The position numbers and the translations under genes were made by a program. A stretch of DNA of 64,000 bases from Vineibacter terrae (GTDB lineage: Bacteria > Pseudomonadota > Alphaproteobacteria > Reyranellales > Reyranellaceae): positions 1 to 64,000 of the forward strand of contig NZ_VDUZ01000017.1 of assembly GCF_008039615.1 (NCBI RefSeq), given 5' to 3'. This document shows, in pieces, positions 37,611 to 46,459 of the stretch. Position 1 is the stretch's first letter; each line of letters starts with the position of its first letter. The notes beneath the pieces were generated by a model. That model was not told the DNA's origin and searched no databases. It saw only the letters and a list, made by a program, of their open reading frames with translations.

Positions 37611-40154
37611 TCATCCGATTAGCACGTCGATTTCCTTCACCTCGACGAGGTTGGCGATTTCCGAATAAAGATCCACGGCTTGACCAGCCGCTGAGATCGA
37701 GATGACCAGCGAATAGCGCGCCTTGTCGGACACCCGCCGCTGGCCCGCATGTGATTTCCACCAGCCACCTACAGGATAGATCGCAATTGAATCGTGGCCG
37801 GCAAGCTCAATTGCACGCCCACGCCACAAATCGCAGTGCAGCGAGCCGGCTTGAACAGCCTTGGGCCCCAGCAGCCAGCAGCTCGTTTCCCCATCCGGCT
37901 CGGAACCGTCCTTTGCCTGGCTGGCAGAGATGCGGCTTCTGAACCGAGCCTTTGTTTCGGTCCGCTTTTTCATATCGAAGCGAAGCCCAAAAGACCGGTA
38001 GGTATCGGGTCGAGTTGCGGCCTTGCCGGTGACGTTTGGCTCGATGAAGTAGGAGAGCGTCACCTTCATGACGACGATCTCGTTCTCGATCTGCTCCAGC
38101 GCTGTCCTCGGCCAAGGCAGATCGTAGAAGTGCATCTCGTTGAATACGCCAGTCCGCCCGTCTGCCCCGACCGCGAAAGGCTGAATTTCGGCTTCGGCGA
38201 TCAGCGTGACGTCATTTCGCGCGGAAAGGACGGCCCGCCCGATGTCGGGCACACCGTAACCGACTTCGCGCAGCATCTGCTGCTTCTCGACCTTCGACCC
38301 ACCCTTCCAGTGGGCGCCGCGGCCGATGAACTGGTTGCGGATCGGTTGCGGCCACTGCGCCGAGTCGATTGTCAGCGCGCGGTGCGTCTCCGGCCAAAGG
38401 CCCGGCAAGGCGGCCTGCAAGGTGCCGATAAAGTTCCCGGCCATGCCTGCTGCCGCGCTTGTCGCCCAGAACGGCACCAGCGGTTCCGCCGCCACGTCCG
38501 ACCCAGGCGCCAAGAGCGAAACGGACGGACTCCAAGCGCAGAAGCCGGTGGTGTCAGAGAGCATATTTCCAGCTTCGAACAACACCTCCGGCTTAATTGG
38601 CGTCAGGTCATCAGGGAGCGACTGCGATCCGCGGCTGAAGGGGCTGCGGTGGTTTGCAGGGACAACCGCCTCCAGGGCCGGCGACGGTGCAGGCGGCTGT
38701 TCCTTCCGGGTGAAGCCGCCGATTGTCAGGGTGTTCCAGCTCTGCGCAGGATCCTCGAGCGGCTGGGACGGCACAACGTTCACCATCATCCCGCCCGACA
38801 CGTTGCCGGTTGCTGCCATCACCAAGCGCTTCGGTCGCTCCGACGCCGACACACCATCGACCATGTCCCCCGGCATCGATCCTGCCGCGATCTGATCGAG
38901 CGCCCCGCTCCAGCTCGACGGCCGGTCCGATGGAAAATCGGTCGCGGTGGTGGCGATACAAAAGCTGCGCCGTACGTCTGGCCGTTCCGTTTCAACCGAG
39001 GCGACCGCCCCTTGGGTGACCACACCGTAGCTCGGTGGCTTCGTAGGGGGAAAGCCGTCTGGCGGAAGGAGCTTCATCGACTCGACTGCGTGGGTAAGAG
39101 CCACTGGCCGCGTGTCGTTCATGAGCGGCTCCAGATCGCCGTAGAGCACGAGGCCGGCCAGAGCCGTTCCGTGTCCCCCCTCGGGATGATGATCGTCAGG
39201 CCCCCAGTCTGCATCATAGGCCCAAACGCCGCGCAGACCCGGCGAGATCAGTGGGTGAGCGGCGTTGACGCCGGTATCCAAGGCACACACCGCTGACGCG
39301 TCCTGAGCCGGCGGCGTCACGCGCGCCGCCAGCTCCGCGACCCAATCGTGCTGACCTAGCCTATTTTCGCCGCGTTCAAGGAATGGCTCGATCGTGCCCG
39401 TCGCCCGTCTGATCTCTGTAATCGCGCCCGGAGAACGCCCCGCAAAAGCGGCGACCGCGCTGGCTGAGGCATGAACGAACAAGACCGTCGTGTCCGGGAA
39501 GATGAGCCGATCTGAGTGGACGTCAAGGTTGGTGCTGCGCGCCAACGCTGCGAGCCGACCAGCAAGCACCACCGGCTGCCGCACCCAAAGCTCCCACCAC
39601 ATGATGTCGGTGGCAGCGAGATCGACGGTACCGGTGAAAAGGGAACTGACCTGAGTCGCGAGCACGGTCTCGACAACCTCGAACCGGTCGACGTACGGCC
39701 GACGCTGGTTGCCGGGATCGCGCCCATAGTCGGCAATCCTCTCCCGGAGATAATCGCGCGCGTCGTCAGGCACGAAGATCAGCGCGCTCTCCGAGCGATC
39801 ATCGTTTCGCTCGGACCGCAATACGACGACGTCCTGCGCGGGAAACTCCAACGCAGCCGGTACCTTCGTGGCCTTGACCCGCGAGCCTTCGGCCGGCGGC
39901 ATCGTCGTGACTTGGACGATCGCGCCCGGTTTGAGCCCCTCGATGGACAACCGCACATCTGCTTCCGGTACTGGAAGCTCTCCCAGCGCAACGGCAAGTT
40001 GATCAAGCAACGCCGCTGCATGCCCGGCATAGTCATCGCGAAGCGGCTTGCGCTTCTGGTTCCGGGCTGGAAAGGTGTAGGCTGCCGTCTCTCGGAAGTC
40101 GTCTATCGAGATGTGCGCGTTATTCCGCTCACCGTAATCTTGTGCCCCCGTCAT
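37611..40154 (-). CDS. ietS: IetS-like subtilisin (S8) serine protease of an IetAS system
   Basis: 847 residues, no signal peptide, so presumably cytoplasmic, unlike secreted subtilisins. About 285 N-terminal residues of unknown fold precede the S8 domain. The catalytic triad is visible: Asp293 (CALDTGVNAAHP), His328 (GGHGTALAG) and Ser566 (WATSAAAGMAG), with the oxyanion Asn451 in AATGN. A ~270-residue C-terminal region follows. It lies 53 bases downstream of an AAA-ATPase gene on the same strand. This gene pair and order match IetAS: an AAA-ATPase (antitoxin-like) and a subtilisin-like protease (toxic component) shown to stabilise Agrobacterium Ti plasmids, with homologues reported as anti-phage. 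The assignment rests on architecture, not on a search. Confidence 0.78.
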   Translation of the reverse strand: MTGAQDYGERNNAHISIDDFRETAAYTFPARNQKRKPLRDDYAGHAAALLDQLAVALGELPVPEADVRLSIEGLKPGAIVQVTTMPPAEGSRVKATKVPAALEFPAQDVVVLRSERNDDRSESALIFVPDDARDYLRERIADYGRDPGNQRRPYVDRFEVVETVLATQVSSLFTGTVDLAATDIMWWELWVRQPVVLAGRLAALARSTNLDVHSDRLIFPDTTVLFVHASASAVAAFAGRSPGAITEIRRATGTIEPFLERGENRLGQHDWVAELAARVTPPAQDASAVCALDTGVNAAHPLISPGLRGVWAYDADWGPDDHHPEGGHGTALAGLVLYGDLEPLMNDTRPVALTHAVESMKLLPPDGFPPTKPPSYGVVTQGAVASVETERPDVRRSFCIATTATDFPSDRPSSWSGALDQIAAGSMPGDMVDGVSASERPKRLVMAATGNVSGGMMVNVVPSQPLEDPAQSWNTLTIGGFTRKEQPPAPSPALEAVVPANHRSPFSRGSQSLPDDLTPIKPEVLFEAGNMLSDTTGFCAWSPSVSLLAPGSDVAAEPLVPFWATSAAAGMAGNFIGTLQAALPGLWPETHRALTIDSAQWPQPIRNQFIGRGAHWKGGSKVEKQQMLREVGYGVPDIGRAVLSARNDVTLIAEAEIQPFAVGADGRTGVFNEMHFYDLPWPRTALEQIENEIVVMKVTLSYFIEPNVTGKAATRPDTYRSFGLRFDMKKRTETKARFRSRISASQAKDGSEPDGETSCWLLGPKAVQAGSLHCDLWRGRAIELAGHDSIAIYPVGGWWKSHAGQRRVSDKARYSLVISISAAGQAVDLYSEIANLVEVKEIDVLIG

Positions 40155-40207
40155 AAGACCCTACGCGTATGTGAGATGTTCCATTGCGTCCGGCCAGCGG
40201 AGCCTCC

Positions 40208-41218
40208 CTAGCGACCGGACCGGCGGCGGAACTTCTGCTTGAGTGCTTGACGGTTTTGCAGAGCATCGCGCAGCGCCTCGGTCGACACCTTCGTCGCGCC
40301 TTCGAGGATTGCGTCCTTAATCACCGCGTCGGTTGCTCGCACCAACTCGCCCTGACTCAATCCTTCGAGCGCCCGGGCCAGATCCGGCGATAACTTCGAG
40401 ACAAGCTTGAGCTTGCCGAGGCGGCGTTCAATGATCGCTCGCGCAGCCGCAGCATCGGGCACTGCGTATTCGATCACCTCGTCGAAGCGCCGCGCCAGCG
40501 CGTCGTCGAGTATCTCCACATGGTTCGTTGCGGCCAGCACGAGGCTGTCGGTAGAGTTGGGCTCCTCCATAAAGGCGAGAACGGAATTGAGCACGCGCCG
40601 AATTTCGCCCACGTCGTTCGGTTCGCCCCGACGCGCGCCGATGGCGTCAAACTCGTCGAGCAGATAGACGCCCCGTATCTGGGCAATCTGATCGAACAGC
40701 AGCCGCAGCTTGCCCGCCGTCTCACCGAGGAACCGGCTGAACAAAGACTCCAGCCGCACGGTGAACAATGGAAGCCGCAACTCTCCGGCAAGCGCCGAAG
40801 CGGTCATTGTCTTGCCAGTGCCCGGCAGCCCGACGAGCAGCATGTGCGTCGTAGGGGTTTGTCCGTGTTCGCGCAGGAGCGCGCGTTCGTGCTGCTGACG
40901 GACGACACGGGTCAGTCGCGCACGAACGTCGTCCGCCAGGACCATGCTTGCCAGCGTGATCTTGGGATAAGCGCTCTCGACGAGACCCTGAAGGTCGCCT
41001 CGGGGCCGAGCCAATGGGATCGGCGCCTGCCCACCGGCGGGTCTGCCCATCCGCTGCCGATCGCGTGCCTTCTGGACGAGGCGTTTCAGCTTCTCCGCCT
41101 CCTCTGTGTGTCCTTGCCGGGCCTCTTGGGCAGCGACCTGGAGCGCAATGGAGAGAAACTGGTCCTCATCGCCCTCGACGTGCGAGTTCAGGAGCGCGAG
41201 AAGGTGCTTTGCCGACAT
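40208..41218 (-). CDS. ietA: IetA-like AAA-ATPase of an IetAS system
   Basis: 336 residues. A helical N-terminal part (about 1-85) resembles the region before the AAA core in ietA/ATPase-peptidase pairs. The AAA core follows: Walker A GLPGTGKT (130-137), a pore-loop-like SRFLGET (161-167), Walker B YLLDEFD (185-191), sensor-1 AATNH (229-233) and Arg finger RRF (243-245), then a C-terminal lid helix bundle. The start has a strong AAAGGAGG. Upstream is a very AT-rich promoter region. As the first gene of the pair, it presumably restrains or directs the protease encoded downstream; in the Ti-plasmid system the ATPase acts as the antitoxin. Confidence 0.8.
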   Translation of the reverse strand: MSAKHLLALLNSHVEGDEDQFLSIALQVAAQEARQGHTEEAEKLKRLVQKARDRQRMGRPAGGQAPIPLARPRGDLQGLVESAYPKITLASMVLADDVRARLTRVVRQQHERALLREHGQTPTTHMLLVGLPGTGKTMTASALAGELRLPLFTVRLESLFSRFLGETAGKLRLLFDQIAQIRGVYLLDEFDAIGARRGEPNDVGEIRRVLNSVLAFMEEPNSTDSLVLAATNHVEILDDALARRFDEVIEYAVPDAAAARAIIERRLGKLKLVSKLSPDLARALEGLSQGELVRATDAVIKDAILEGATKVSTEALRDALQNRQALKQKFRRRSGR

Positions 41219-41277
41219 GCTCGCCTCCTTTCTTAGCCGCGACGGTTGAACTTAGAAGGTGCATTGGAGCACAACTG

Positions 41278-41325
41278 CCATAAATATATATAATTCTTGA
41301 TCAAAGAACAACAACAATCCAGTGG
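41278..41325 (-). promoter_or_regulatory. Probable promoter region of ietA-ietS
   Basis: An AT-rich block containing TTATATATATTTA and, upstream on the minus strand, TTGTTGTTG and TTTGATCAAG. It is the most AT-rich patch for several kilobases and lies about 60-105 bases before the ietA start. Exact -35/-10 boxes are not certain. Confidence 0.4.
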
Positions 41326-41352
41326 CCGCCTAGCATGCCAGACTGGCGATAA

Positions 41353-42249
41353 TCAGCGGCCGCGGTAGATGCAGTCCCAGCTCTGGTTGCTGACGAAGCG
41401 GTCGAAGCCGGCGCGGGGACCGCGGAACACGCTGCGATCGACCAGCTCGCCGGCGATCTTGCCATGCGGGAAATCGGCGATGGGGCCATTGTCGCCACTG
41501 GTGTACTGCCACAGGTTCCAGTCCGGCCACGGCGAGCCGGCGACGCGTGGCAGGATCATGCCGCCACGCAGGGGATTGCCCATGGCGTCGGTGCTGACCT
41601 TGTAGTTGGCGACCCAGAGCGGATTACGCGCCAGCAGCGCCCATAGTCCCGGCGTGTTGGCGATCTCATCGCGCTGCTCGTGGATGAAGTTCTCATAGGC
41701 GTAGACGAGCACGCCGCGGCCGGTGCGCGCCATGGCCCGGCGCAAAAAGCGATCGACCTCGGCGGCGCGCATGTAGTGATCCGGATCGTTGCCGTGCGGC
41801 TCCCAGTCGATGGCAAGCACCACCCGGCGCTGCGATGGCGGCAGCAGATCACACGCCGCCTTCACGACACGCAGGAAGTCGTCGGCCTGGCGATCGCCGG
41901 TGTCGGTCGGTGTCGCCCAGTGATAGGCGCCCAGCCGAAGGCCGGCGCGCGCGATCTCCAGGGTTCGGTCCGGGAACACCGAATCGACATCGTTGGGGCT
42001 GCCCGTGTCGCGCCCCAACGTGGCGCGATGAATGACCAGCCCGATGCCGTGCCGGCTCTTCAGCGTATTGTCGATCGGGATAGTGTTGTGGCTGGACAGG
42101 TCGAGCACAACCGACGGGTAGTCCCGGGGAGATACCGTCTTGGCCGCGACCGGCCGTGCCGAAGGTGACGCCGCGACGGACCGCTGCTGCGCGCTTGCCG
42201 GCATCGCCGCCAGCGACGCGACGCACAGGGCCAGGACTCTACCAACCAC
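41353..42249 (-). CDS. Secreted GH25-family lysozyme (muramidase)
   Basis: 298 residues with a signal peptide (VLALCVASLAAMPASA). GH25 features are VVLDLSSHN at the first strand, HRATLGRDTG, the catalytic-acid strand VLAIDWEPHG (Asp/Glu pair), and the C-terminal WNLWQYTSGDNGPI. It should cleave the MurNAc-GlcNAc bond of peptidoglycan in the periplasm or outside. The start is GTG with GGGGGAG just upstream. It lies immediately right of the ietAS insert and downstream of the ATP12 gene. Confidence 0.85.
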   Translation of the reverse strand: MVGRVLALCVASLAAMPASAQQRSVAASPSARPVAAKTVSPRDYPSVVLDLSSHNTIPIDNTLKSRHGIGLVIHRATLGRDTGSPNDVDSVFPDRTLEIARAGLRLGAYHWATPTDTGDRQADDFLRVVKAACDLLPPSQRRVVLAIDWEPHGNDPDHYMRAAEVDRFLRRAMARTGRGVLVYAYENFIHEQRDEIANTPGLWALLARNPLWVANYKVSTDAMGNPLRGGMILPRVAGSPWPDWNLWQYTSGDNGPIADFPHGKIAGELVDRSVFRGPRAGFDRFVSNQSWDCIYRGR

Positions 42250-42310
42250 GTCTCCCCCTCGGCCCGGATCGCCAGGCCCATGACTGGACCCTCAACCCAA
42301 ACGCACCCTA

Positions 42311-43024
42311 CTACAGAATGCGGGCCGATCCCAGCAGCTCCAGAAAACGTGCGCCGGCACCGATGTCGCGCCGCAGACGCTGGTGGCGCTGGATGGCTTC
42401 CGAATCGTCACCCCACTTCTCGATCTCATACAGCGCGTCGAGCTCGGCCGCTTCGAAGGCAGCCGACGGATCAAGGTGGCGCTCCGATACCGCCAGCGCG
42501 AGCACGACCGATCCCATTGCCGTCGTCAGGTTGAACAGCGCCGACAAGCCGAAATCGCTGTGGGCGGCAACGGCCTGGACCAGTGCCGCAAGCGATTCCG
42601 GTGGCTGCGGCCGGTGCCGGATGCCGGCGGCAAGCTCCAGCGGCGCCGCGTAGCGCGTCGCGGCCCAATCCAGCAGCGGCTGCCAGACGCGCGCCTGTCG
42701 CACAACGAGATCCGTCGGCGTGTCGGCGCGGTAGCACAGCAGGTCGGAGCCGGCGTATCTCGCGGTATCGTCGATCACCTTGTGCCGCTGGCCGGTGACA
42801 CGGTCGATGGCGGTGGCGGCGAGCCGCATCAACCCCATCTCGAGCGGCTTGATCTCGCCCTTCTCCGGTTGCTCGGTCCATTCCTGTGCAATCTCTGCCG
42901 CCAAGGCTTCGGTCGGCAATATCAATGGCCGCGCCGCGGGTGTGCGGATCGGCCGGTTGTCCAGCCGCACCTCGAAGCCGCCCGTCGCAGGCGCCACCGT
43001 CACGGTTTTGTAGAAACGCTTCAT
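42311..43024 (-). CDS. ATP12-family F1-ATPase assembly chaperone
   Basis: 237 residues. ATP12 proteins bind the F1 alpha subunit and are a mark of alphaproteobacteria and mitochondria. The start MKRFYKTVTVAPATGGFEV fits, as do the LDNRPIRTPAARPL segment, EWTEQPEKGEIKPLEMGLMRLAATAIDRV (in part) and ARYAGSDLLCYRAD. Upstream in-frame extension lacks the family sequence. No good ribosome-binding site is seen. In many alphaproteobacteria it lies near rluC, rarA and degQ, and the same neighbourhood is loosely kept here. Confidence 0.92.
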   Translation of the reverse strand: MKRFYKTVTVAPATGGFEVRLDNRPIRTPAARPLILPTEALAAEIAQEWTEQPEKGEIKPLEMGLMRLAATAIDRVTGQRHKVIDDTARYAGSDLLCYRADTPTDLVVRQARVWQPLLDWAATRYAAPLELAAGIRHRPQPPESLAALVQAVAAHSDFGLSALFNLTTAMGSVVLALAVSERHLDPSAAFEAAELDALYEIEKWGDDSEAIQRHQRLRRDIGAGARFLELLGSARIL

Positions 43025-43145
43025 GGAGTCCCAGCACGCTCGTCGTGATCTCACCCCGTCCCGAACGGCTGGGCTATCGCACGGAGCAGGATTGCCCTGC
43101 CACCGGAAAAGACCCTCGCAGCGCCGGGGAGGTGCCGTGGCCGCG

Positions 43146-45281
43146 TCACCGGTTGCGGCGAGGCGTCGGCCGCGGCGGACGATACTCAGGTGCGACGGCC
43201 GGCGGGGGCGGCAGCTGCGAGCGCAGGCCCGGTCGCAGGCTGTCCAGCCGCGCCAACACGGTGGCGCAGGCATTGAGCCCGCTCTGACCGGCTGTGCGGG
43301 CTGCCGTCGTGATGGCTGCCGTCAGGCTGGCCACACGGGTGCCCGGCACGACGCCACCGGCCGACCGGGCGGCGGCGGCATCCGACTCGGCGCTGGCCTG
43401 GGCCAGCGTCCCCTTCAGCCGCAGCGGCAACGCGATCGACATCAACGCCAGCTCACGCGGCTCCGGCCACATCAGCAGGCCGAGCTGCTCGTTGCGAAGC
43501 TGGATATAGCCGCCCCCGATCGCCGTGAACCGTGGCGTGTCGAGCACCAGCTTGCGGATATTGGCGGCACCGCGCTCACCTTCCGGCCGGCCGCCGAACT
43601 CGACCTTGCCGGCGGCGCAGTTGAGCGTCGCCGGGCGGTCGCCAAGATTGAGCATGCGAATCCATTCCGGCGTCAGCAGGTGCGCCACATCCTTCGTGAC
43701 CTGCGTCGATCCGATGACGAAATCCATGCTGCCGACGGCAAGGCCCAGCGACTCGCGCAGCGACCGCCCTGAGCCGCGCAGCTTCAGCTCCATATCGATC
43801 AAGCCGCCCTTCATGCCGGCCGACACGCCGAGCAGGGTCAGCAGCTCCTCCAGCGGCACCTTCGAGGTCGATGCGGTCAGGATCAGCACGGGCCCGGCGC
43901 CACTGGCGTCGATCTGGGCATCAATACCGAGCTGGCCGGTCCCGATCGTCACCGCCGGCCGCAACGTCAGCTTGCCGTCGTTGAGGATGAGGCTCACCGA
44001 CAGCCCCTGCATCTTCACCGCGGCACCCACGACCTCGCCGATGCGCAACGCCAGCGATCCGTTCCAGCGCCGGATCGCATCGATGGGATAGGGATCACCG
44101 GGGATGACACGGCCGTCGGCCGGCGGTCGTGACGACAGGGCCGGCGCCACCACCGGTGGTGGCGCCGGCGACGGCGCGGGCGGCTGTGCCGCCTGCGCCG
44201 TCCCGGACGGGCCCGCCTCGCTGCCGCCGTTCGCCGGCGGTGACGGCTCGGGCGGGCGCGGCTGCAGGTCGGCAAGGTCGAAGCGATCAGCGGCCAGGTT
44301 CGCCACGACGATCGGCTTGCCCGCCTTGGTGGTACGGAAGATGAAGTCGCCACGCAGGGTGCTGTCGCCGATCTTCAGGTCGGTCACTTCCAGCTTGGTG
44401 CCGGAGCGTGGATTGGTCAGCTTCAGCTTCAGCGCGTAGGGTGCGGTCTCCGGCAGCGGCAGGTTCAACAGATTGCCGAGCAGCGCCAGGCTGCGCCCCT
44501 CGACCTCAGCCGCCATCTCCATCCGCCGCGAGGTCACCTGGCCCGTGATCGACACGGGCGCGCCACCCAGCGTGCCCTGCATGTCGAGATCGCCGGGCAC
44601 GCCCTTGAACCAGCCGTCGAACGTGCCGGCCCGCTTCAGGGACAGCGCCAGGGCTTCGCTGTTGTTGATCCGGCCCAGGAATTCGCCGCTGACCGGCGCC
44701 GACGGCTGGGCCGCGAGGCCGATAAATCGATCGATGACAAACACGACGGCCGGCCGCTCCGCCGTCTCGCGCAAGGTCAGCGTCGATCCCTCGATCTCGA
44801 CCCGGCTTATCCACGGCAGGCTGGGCGTGTTCTTGATGCGCAGCGACTGATGCTCGCTGGGGTGCGGCCCCGACCCTTCGACCGGCGGCTCCATCGCCAG
44901 GTTGCTGCGGCCCTCGCTGTCCCGCTCGATCAGAATGTCGGCGCCGAAGAGCTGGAGCCGGCCGATCCGGATCTCCCCCAGCAGCAGCGAGAACGGGTCG
45001 AGATGGAGCACCAGGCGCTTGATGCGGGCCATGTCGGGCCGCGAGCCGCCCGATGCGTTGGCCAGCACGACGTCCTCTGCGACGGCCGAGGGCGACAAGG
45101 TAAAATTGACACGCAGGCCGCCCTTCATCGCCAGCTCGCGGCCCGTCACCTTGCGCACCTGCTCGGCGATCTGATTCTGATAGCGGCTGAGGTCGCGGCT
45201 GCTGGCCCACAGGTAAAGCCCGGCCGGTCCCAGGATCAGCACCGCCAGCACCGAGGCCGTCATCAGCAGAAAACGCCGCAC
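43146..45281 (-). CDS. AsmA-family protein
   Basis: 711 residues from a GTG with GGGTGA upstream; longer in-frame starts would run into the pseudouridine synthase gene. One N-terminal membrane anchor (LLMTASVLAVLILGPAGLYLWA) is followed by YQNQIAEQVRKVTGRELAMKGGLRVNFTLSPS, the AsmA_N signature (given in part), repeated beta-rich segments and a Pro/Ala-rich low-complexity linker near 440-480. The late region LDMELKLRGSGRSLRESLG matches the AsmA_2-type C-terminus. AsmA-like proteins are large periplasmic beta-groove proteins thought to move phospholipids toward the outer membrane. Confidence 0.88.
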   Translation of the reverse strand: MRRFLLMTASVLAVLILGPAGLYLWASSRDLSRYQNQIAEQVRKVTGRELAMKGGLRVNFTLSPSAVAEDVVLANASGGSRPDMARIKRLVLHLDPFSLLLGEIRIGRLQLFGADILIERDSEGRSNLAMEPPVEGSGPHPSEHQSLRIKNTPSLPWISRVEIEGSTLTLRETAERPAVVFVIDRFIGLAAQPSAPVSGEFLGRINNSEALALSLKRAGTFDGWFKGVPGDLDMQGTLGGAPVSITGQVTSRRMEMAAEVEGRSLALLGNLLNLPLPETAPYALKLKLTNPRSGTKLEVTDLKIGDSTLRGDFIFRTTKAGKPIVVANLAADRFDLADLQPRPPEPSPPANGGSEAGPSGTAQAAQPPAPSPAPPPVVAPALSSRPPADGRVIPGDPYPIDAIRRWNGSLALRIGEVVGAAVKMQGLSVSLILNDGKLTLRPAVTIGTGQLGIDAQIDASGAGPVLILTASTSKVPLEELLTLLGVSAGMKGGLIDMELKLRGSGRSLRESLGLAVGSMDFVIGSTQVTKDVAHLLTPEWIRMLNLGDRPATLNCAAGKVEFGGRPEGERGAANIRKLVLDTPRFTAIGGGYIQLRNEQLGLLMWPEPRELALMSIALPLRLKGTLAQASAESDAAAARSAGGVVPGTRVASLTAAITTAARTAGQSGLNACATVLARLDSLRPGLRSQLPPPPAVAPEYRPPRPTPRRNR

Positions 45282-45336
45282 TCTTTCACCCGCTGTAGCA
45301 AGCCTTGCCGCCAACCGGATGTGGCGATGGCCCTTT

Positions 45337-46341
45337 TTACCGGGAACGAGACGGCGCGTCGCGCGGCATCTCCAGTCCCAATGTGGCGACCGTCGCCTCA
45401 AAATGCGGCGGTGGCGGGGCAAAGAGGCGCAACCTGTGCGCATCCTTGGCGGGATGCGGCAGTTCCAGCCGCGCCGCATGCAGGTGAAGCCGTCGGACAA
45501 TCCCGGGCGCATCGATGACGGCGCGGTCGGCGCCGTATTTCACATCGCCCAGGATCGGTGTTCCCAATGCGGCGCAGTGCACCCGCAGCTGATGCGTCCG
45601 CCCGGTCAGAGGCCGCAGAACCAGCAGCGCCGCCTTCTTGCCGGCGACGTCGATGGTTTCGTAGTCCGTCACGGCGTGGTCGCCGCCGGCCTCGTCCACC
45701 ACCATCGACTCGCGGCCGAAGGTGCCTCCTGTCCCCTTGGCCAGGGGCAGATCGATCGTGCCACGCGCCACCCGTGGCACGCCGACCACAACGGCCCAGT
45801 ATTCCTTCAGGGTCGTGCGCTCACGGAAAGCCGCTGCCAGCCTGGCCGCGGCCGCCGCGCTGCGGCCGAGCACCAGCAGCCCGCTCGTGTCCTTGTCGAG
45901 CCTATGCACCAGGCGCGGCCGCTCCCCGGCATCGAAACGCAGCGCATCCAGGAGGCCATCGACATGAATTTGCGTGCGGCTGCCGCCCTGGACGGCAAGG
46001 CCGGGCTCCTTGTTCAGCGCGATCACGTGCTGGTCGCGGTACACGATGCTGGCCATCAGCGCCGCAGCCGCGCGCGGATCGGCAGCCGCCGCGCTGGTGG
46101 CGGACGGCGCCGGACCGGCCGGCTGCGAGCCCAGCGGCGGAATGCGGACCTGCTGGCCGGCGCTGAGGCGCTCGCCGGCCTGGGCACGTTTGCCATCGAC
46201 CCGGACCTGGCCCGTGCGCAGCAGCTTCTCCAGGCGGCCATGCGAAAGCGCCGGATAGCGGCGACGGAACCAGCGGTCCAGGCGCAGGCCGGCCTCATCT
46301 TCGTTGACGGTGACCATCGCCACCGCGATCGTTTCACTCAT
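45337..46341 (-). CDS. RluC/RluD-type 23S rRNA pseudouridine synthase
   Basis: 334 residues. An N-terminal S4 RNA-binding domain (GLRLDRWFRRRYPALSHGRLEKLLRTGQVRV in part) is followed by the RluA-type catalytic domain with VHRLDKDTSGLLVLG, whose Asp is the catalytic nucleophile, and RPLTGRTHQLRVHCAALG. The length and S4 domain favour RluC, but RluD cannot be excluded. It is the first gene of the run rluC-asmA-ATP12-GH25. Confidence 0.9.
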   Translation of the reverse strand: MSETIAVAMVTVNEDEAGLRLDRWFRRRYPALSHGRLEKLLRTGQVRVDGKRAQAGERLSAGQQVRIPPLGSQPAGPAPSATSAAAADPRAAAALMASIVYRDQHVIALNKEPGLAVQGGSRTQIHVDGLLDALRFDAGERPRLVHRLDKDTSGLLVLGRSAAAAARLAAAFRERTTLKEYWAVVVGVPRVARGTIDLPLAKGTGGTFGRESMVVDEAGGDHAVTDYETIDVAGKKAALLVLRPLTGRTHQLRVHCAALGTPILGDVKYGADRAVIDAPGIVRRLHLHAARLELPHPAKDAHRLRLFAPPPPHFEATVATLGLEMPRDAPSRSR

Positions 46342-46459
46342 GGGCCGACACTATCGGCGCGATTCCGTGCGGACAAGGCGAGCCACGTGCCAGCACGCTG
46401 CCCGCTCTCCGCTTGGACAAGGACACGCACCTTATCCCGGAAGGATGGTACTCTGTCGC

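Noticed and set aside
36940-37761. 273-codon minus-strand frame overlapping the end of ietS
   Set aside because: Its composition (many Cys, Ser, Arg, Gly) looks non-coding, and it overlaps both the ietS C-terminus and the transposase relic, which read better in other frames.
37611-40154. Reading the subtilase as an ordinary secreted degradative protease
   Set aside because: There is no signal peptide or prodomain pattern and it is closely linked to an AAA-ATPase gene, which fits an intracellular two-component system better.
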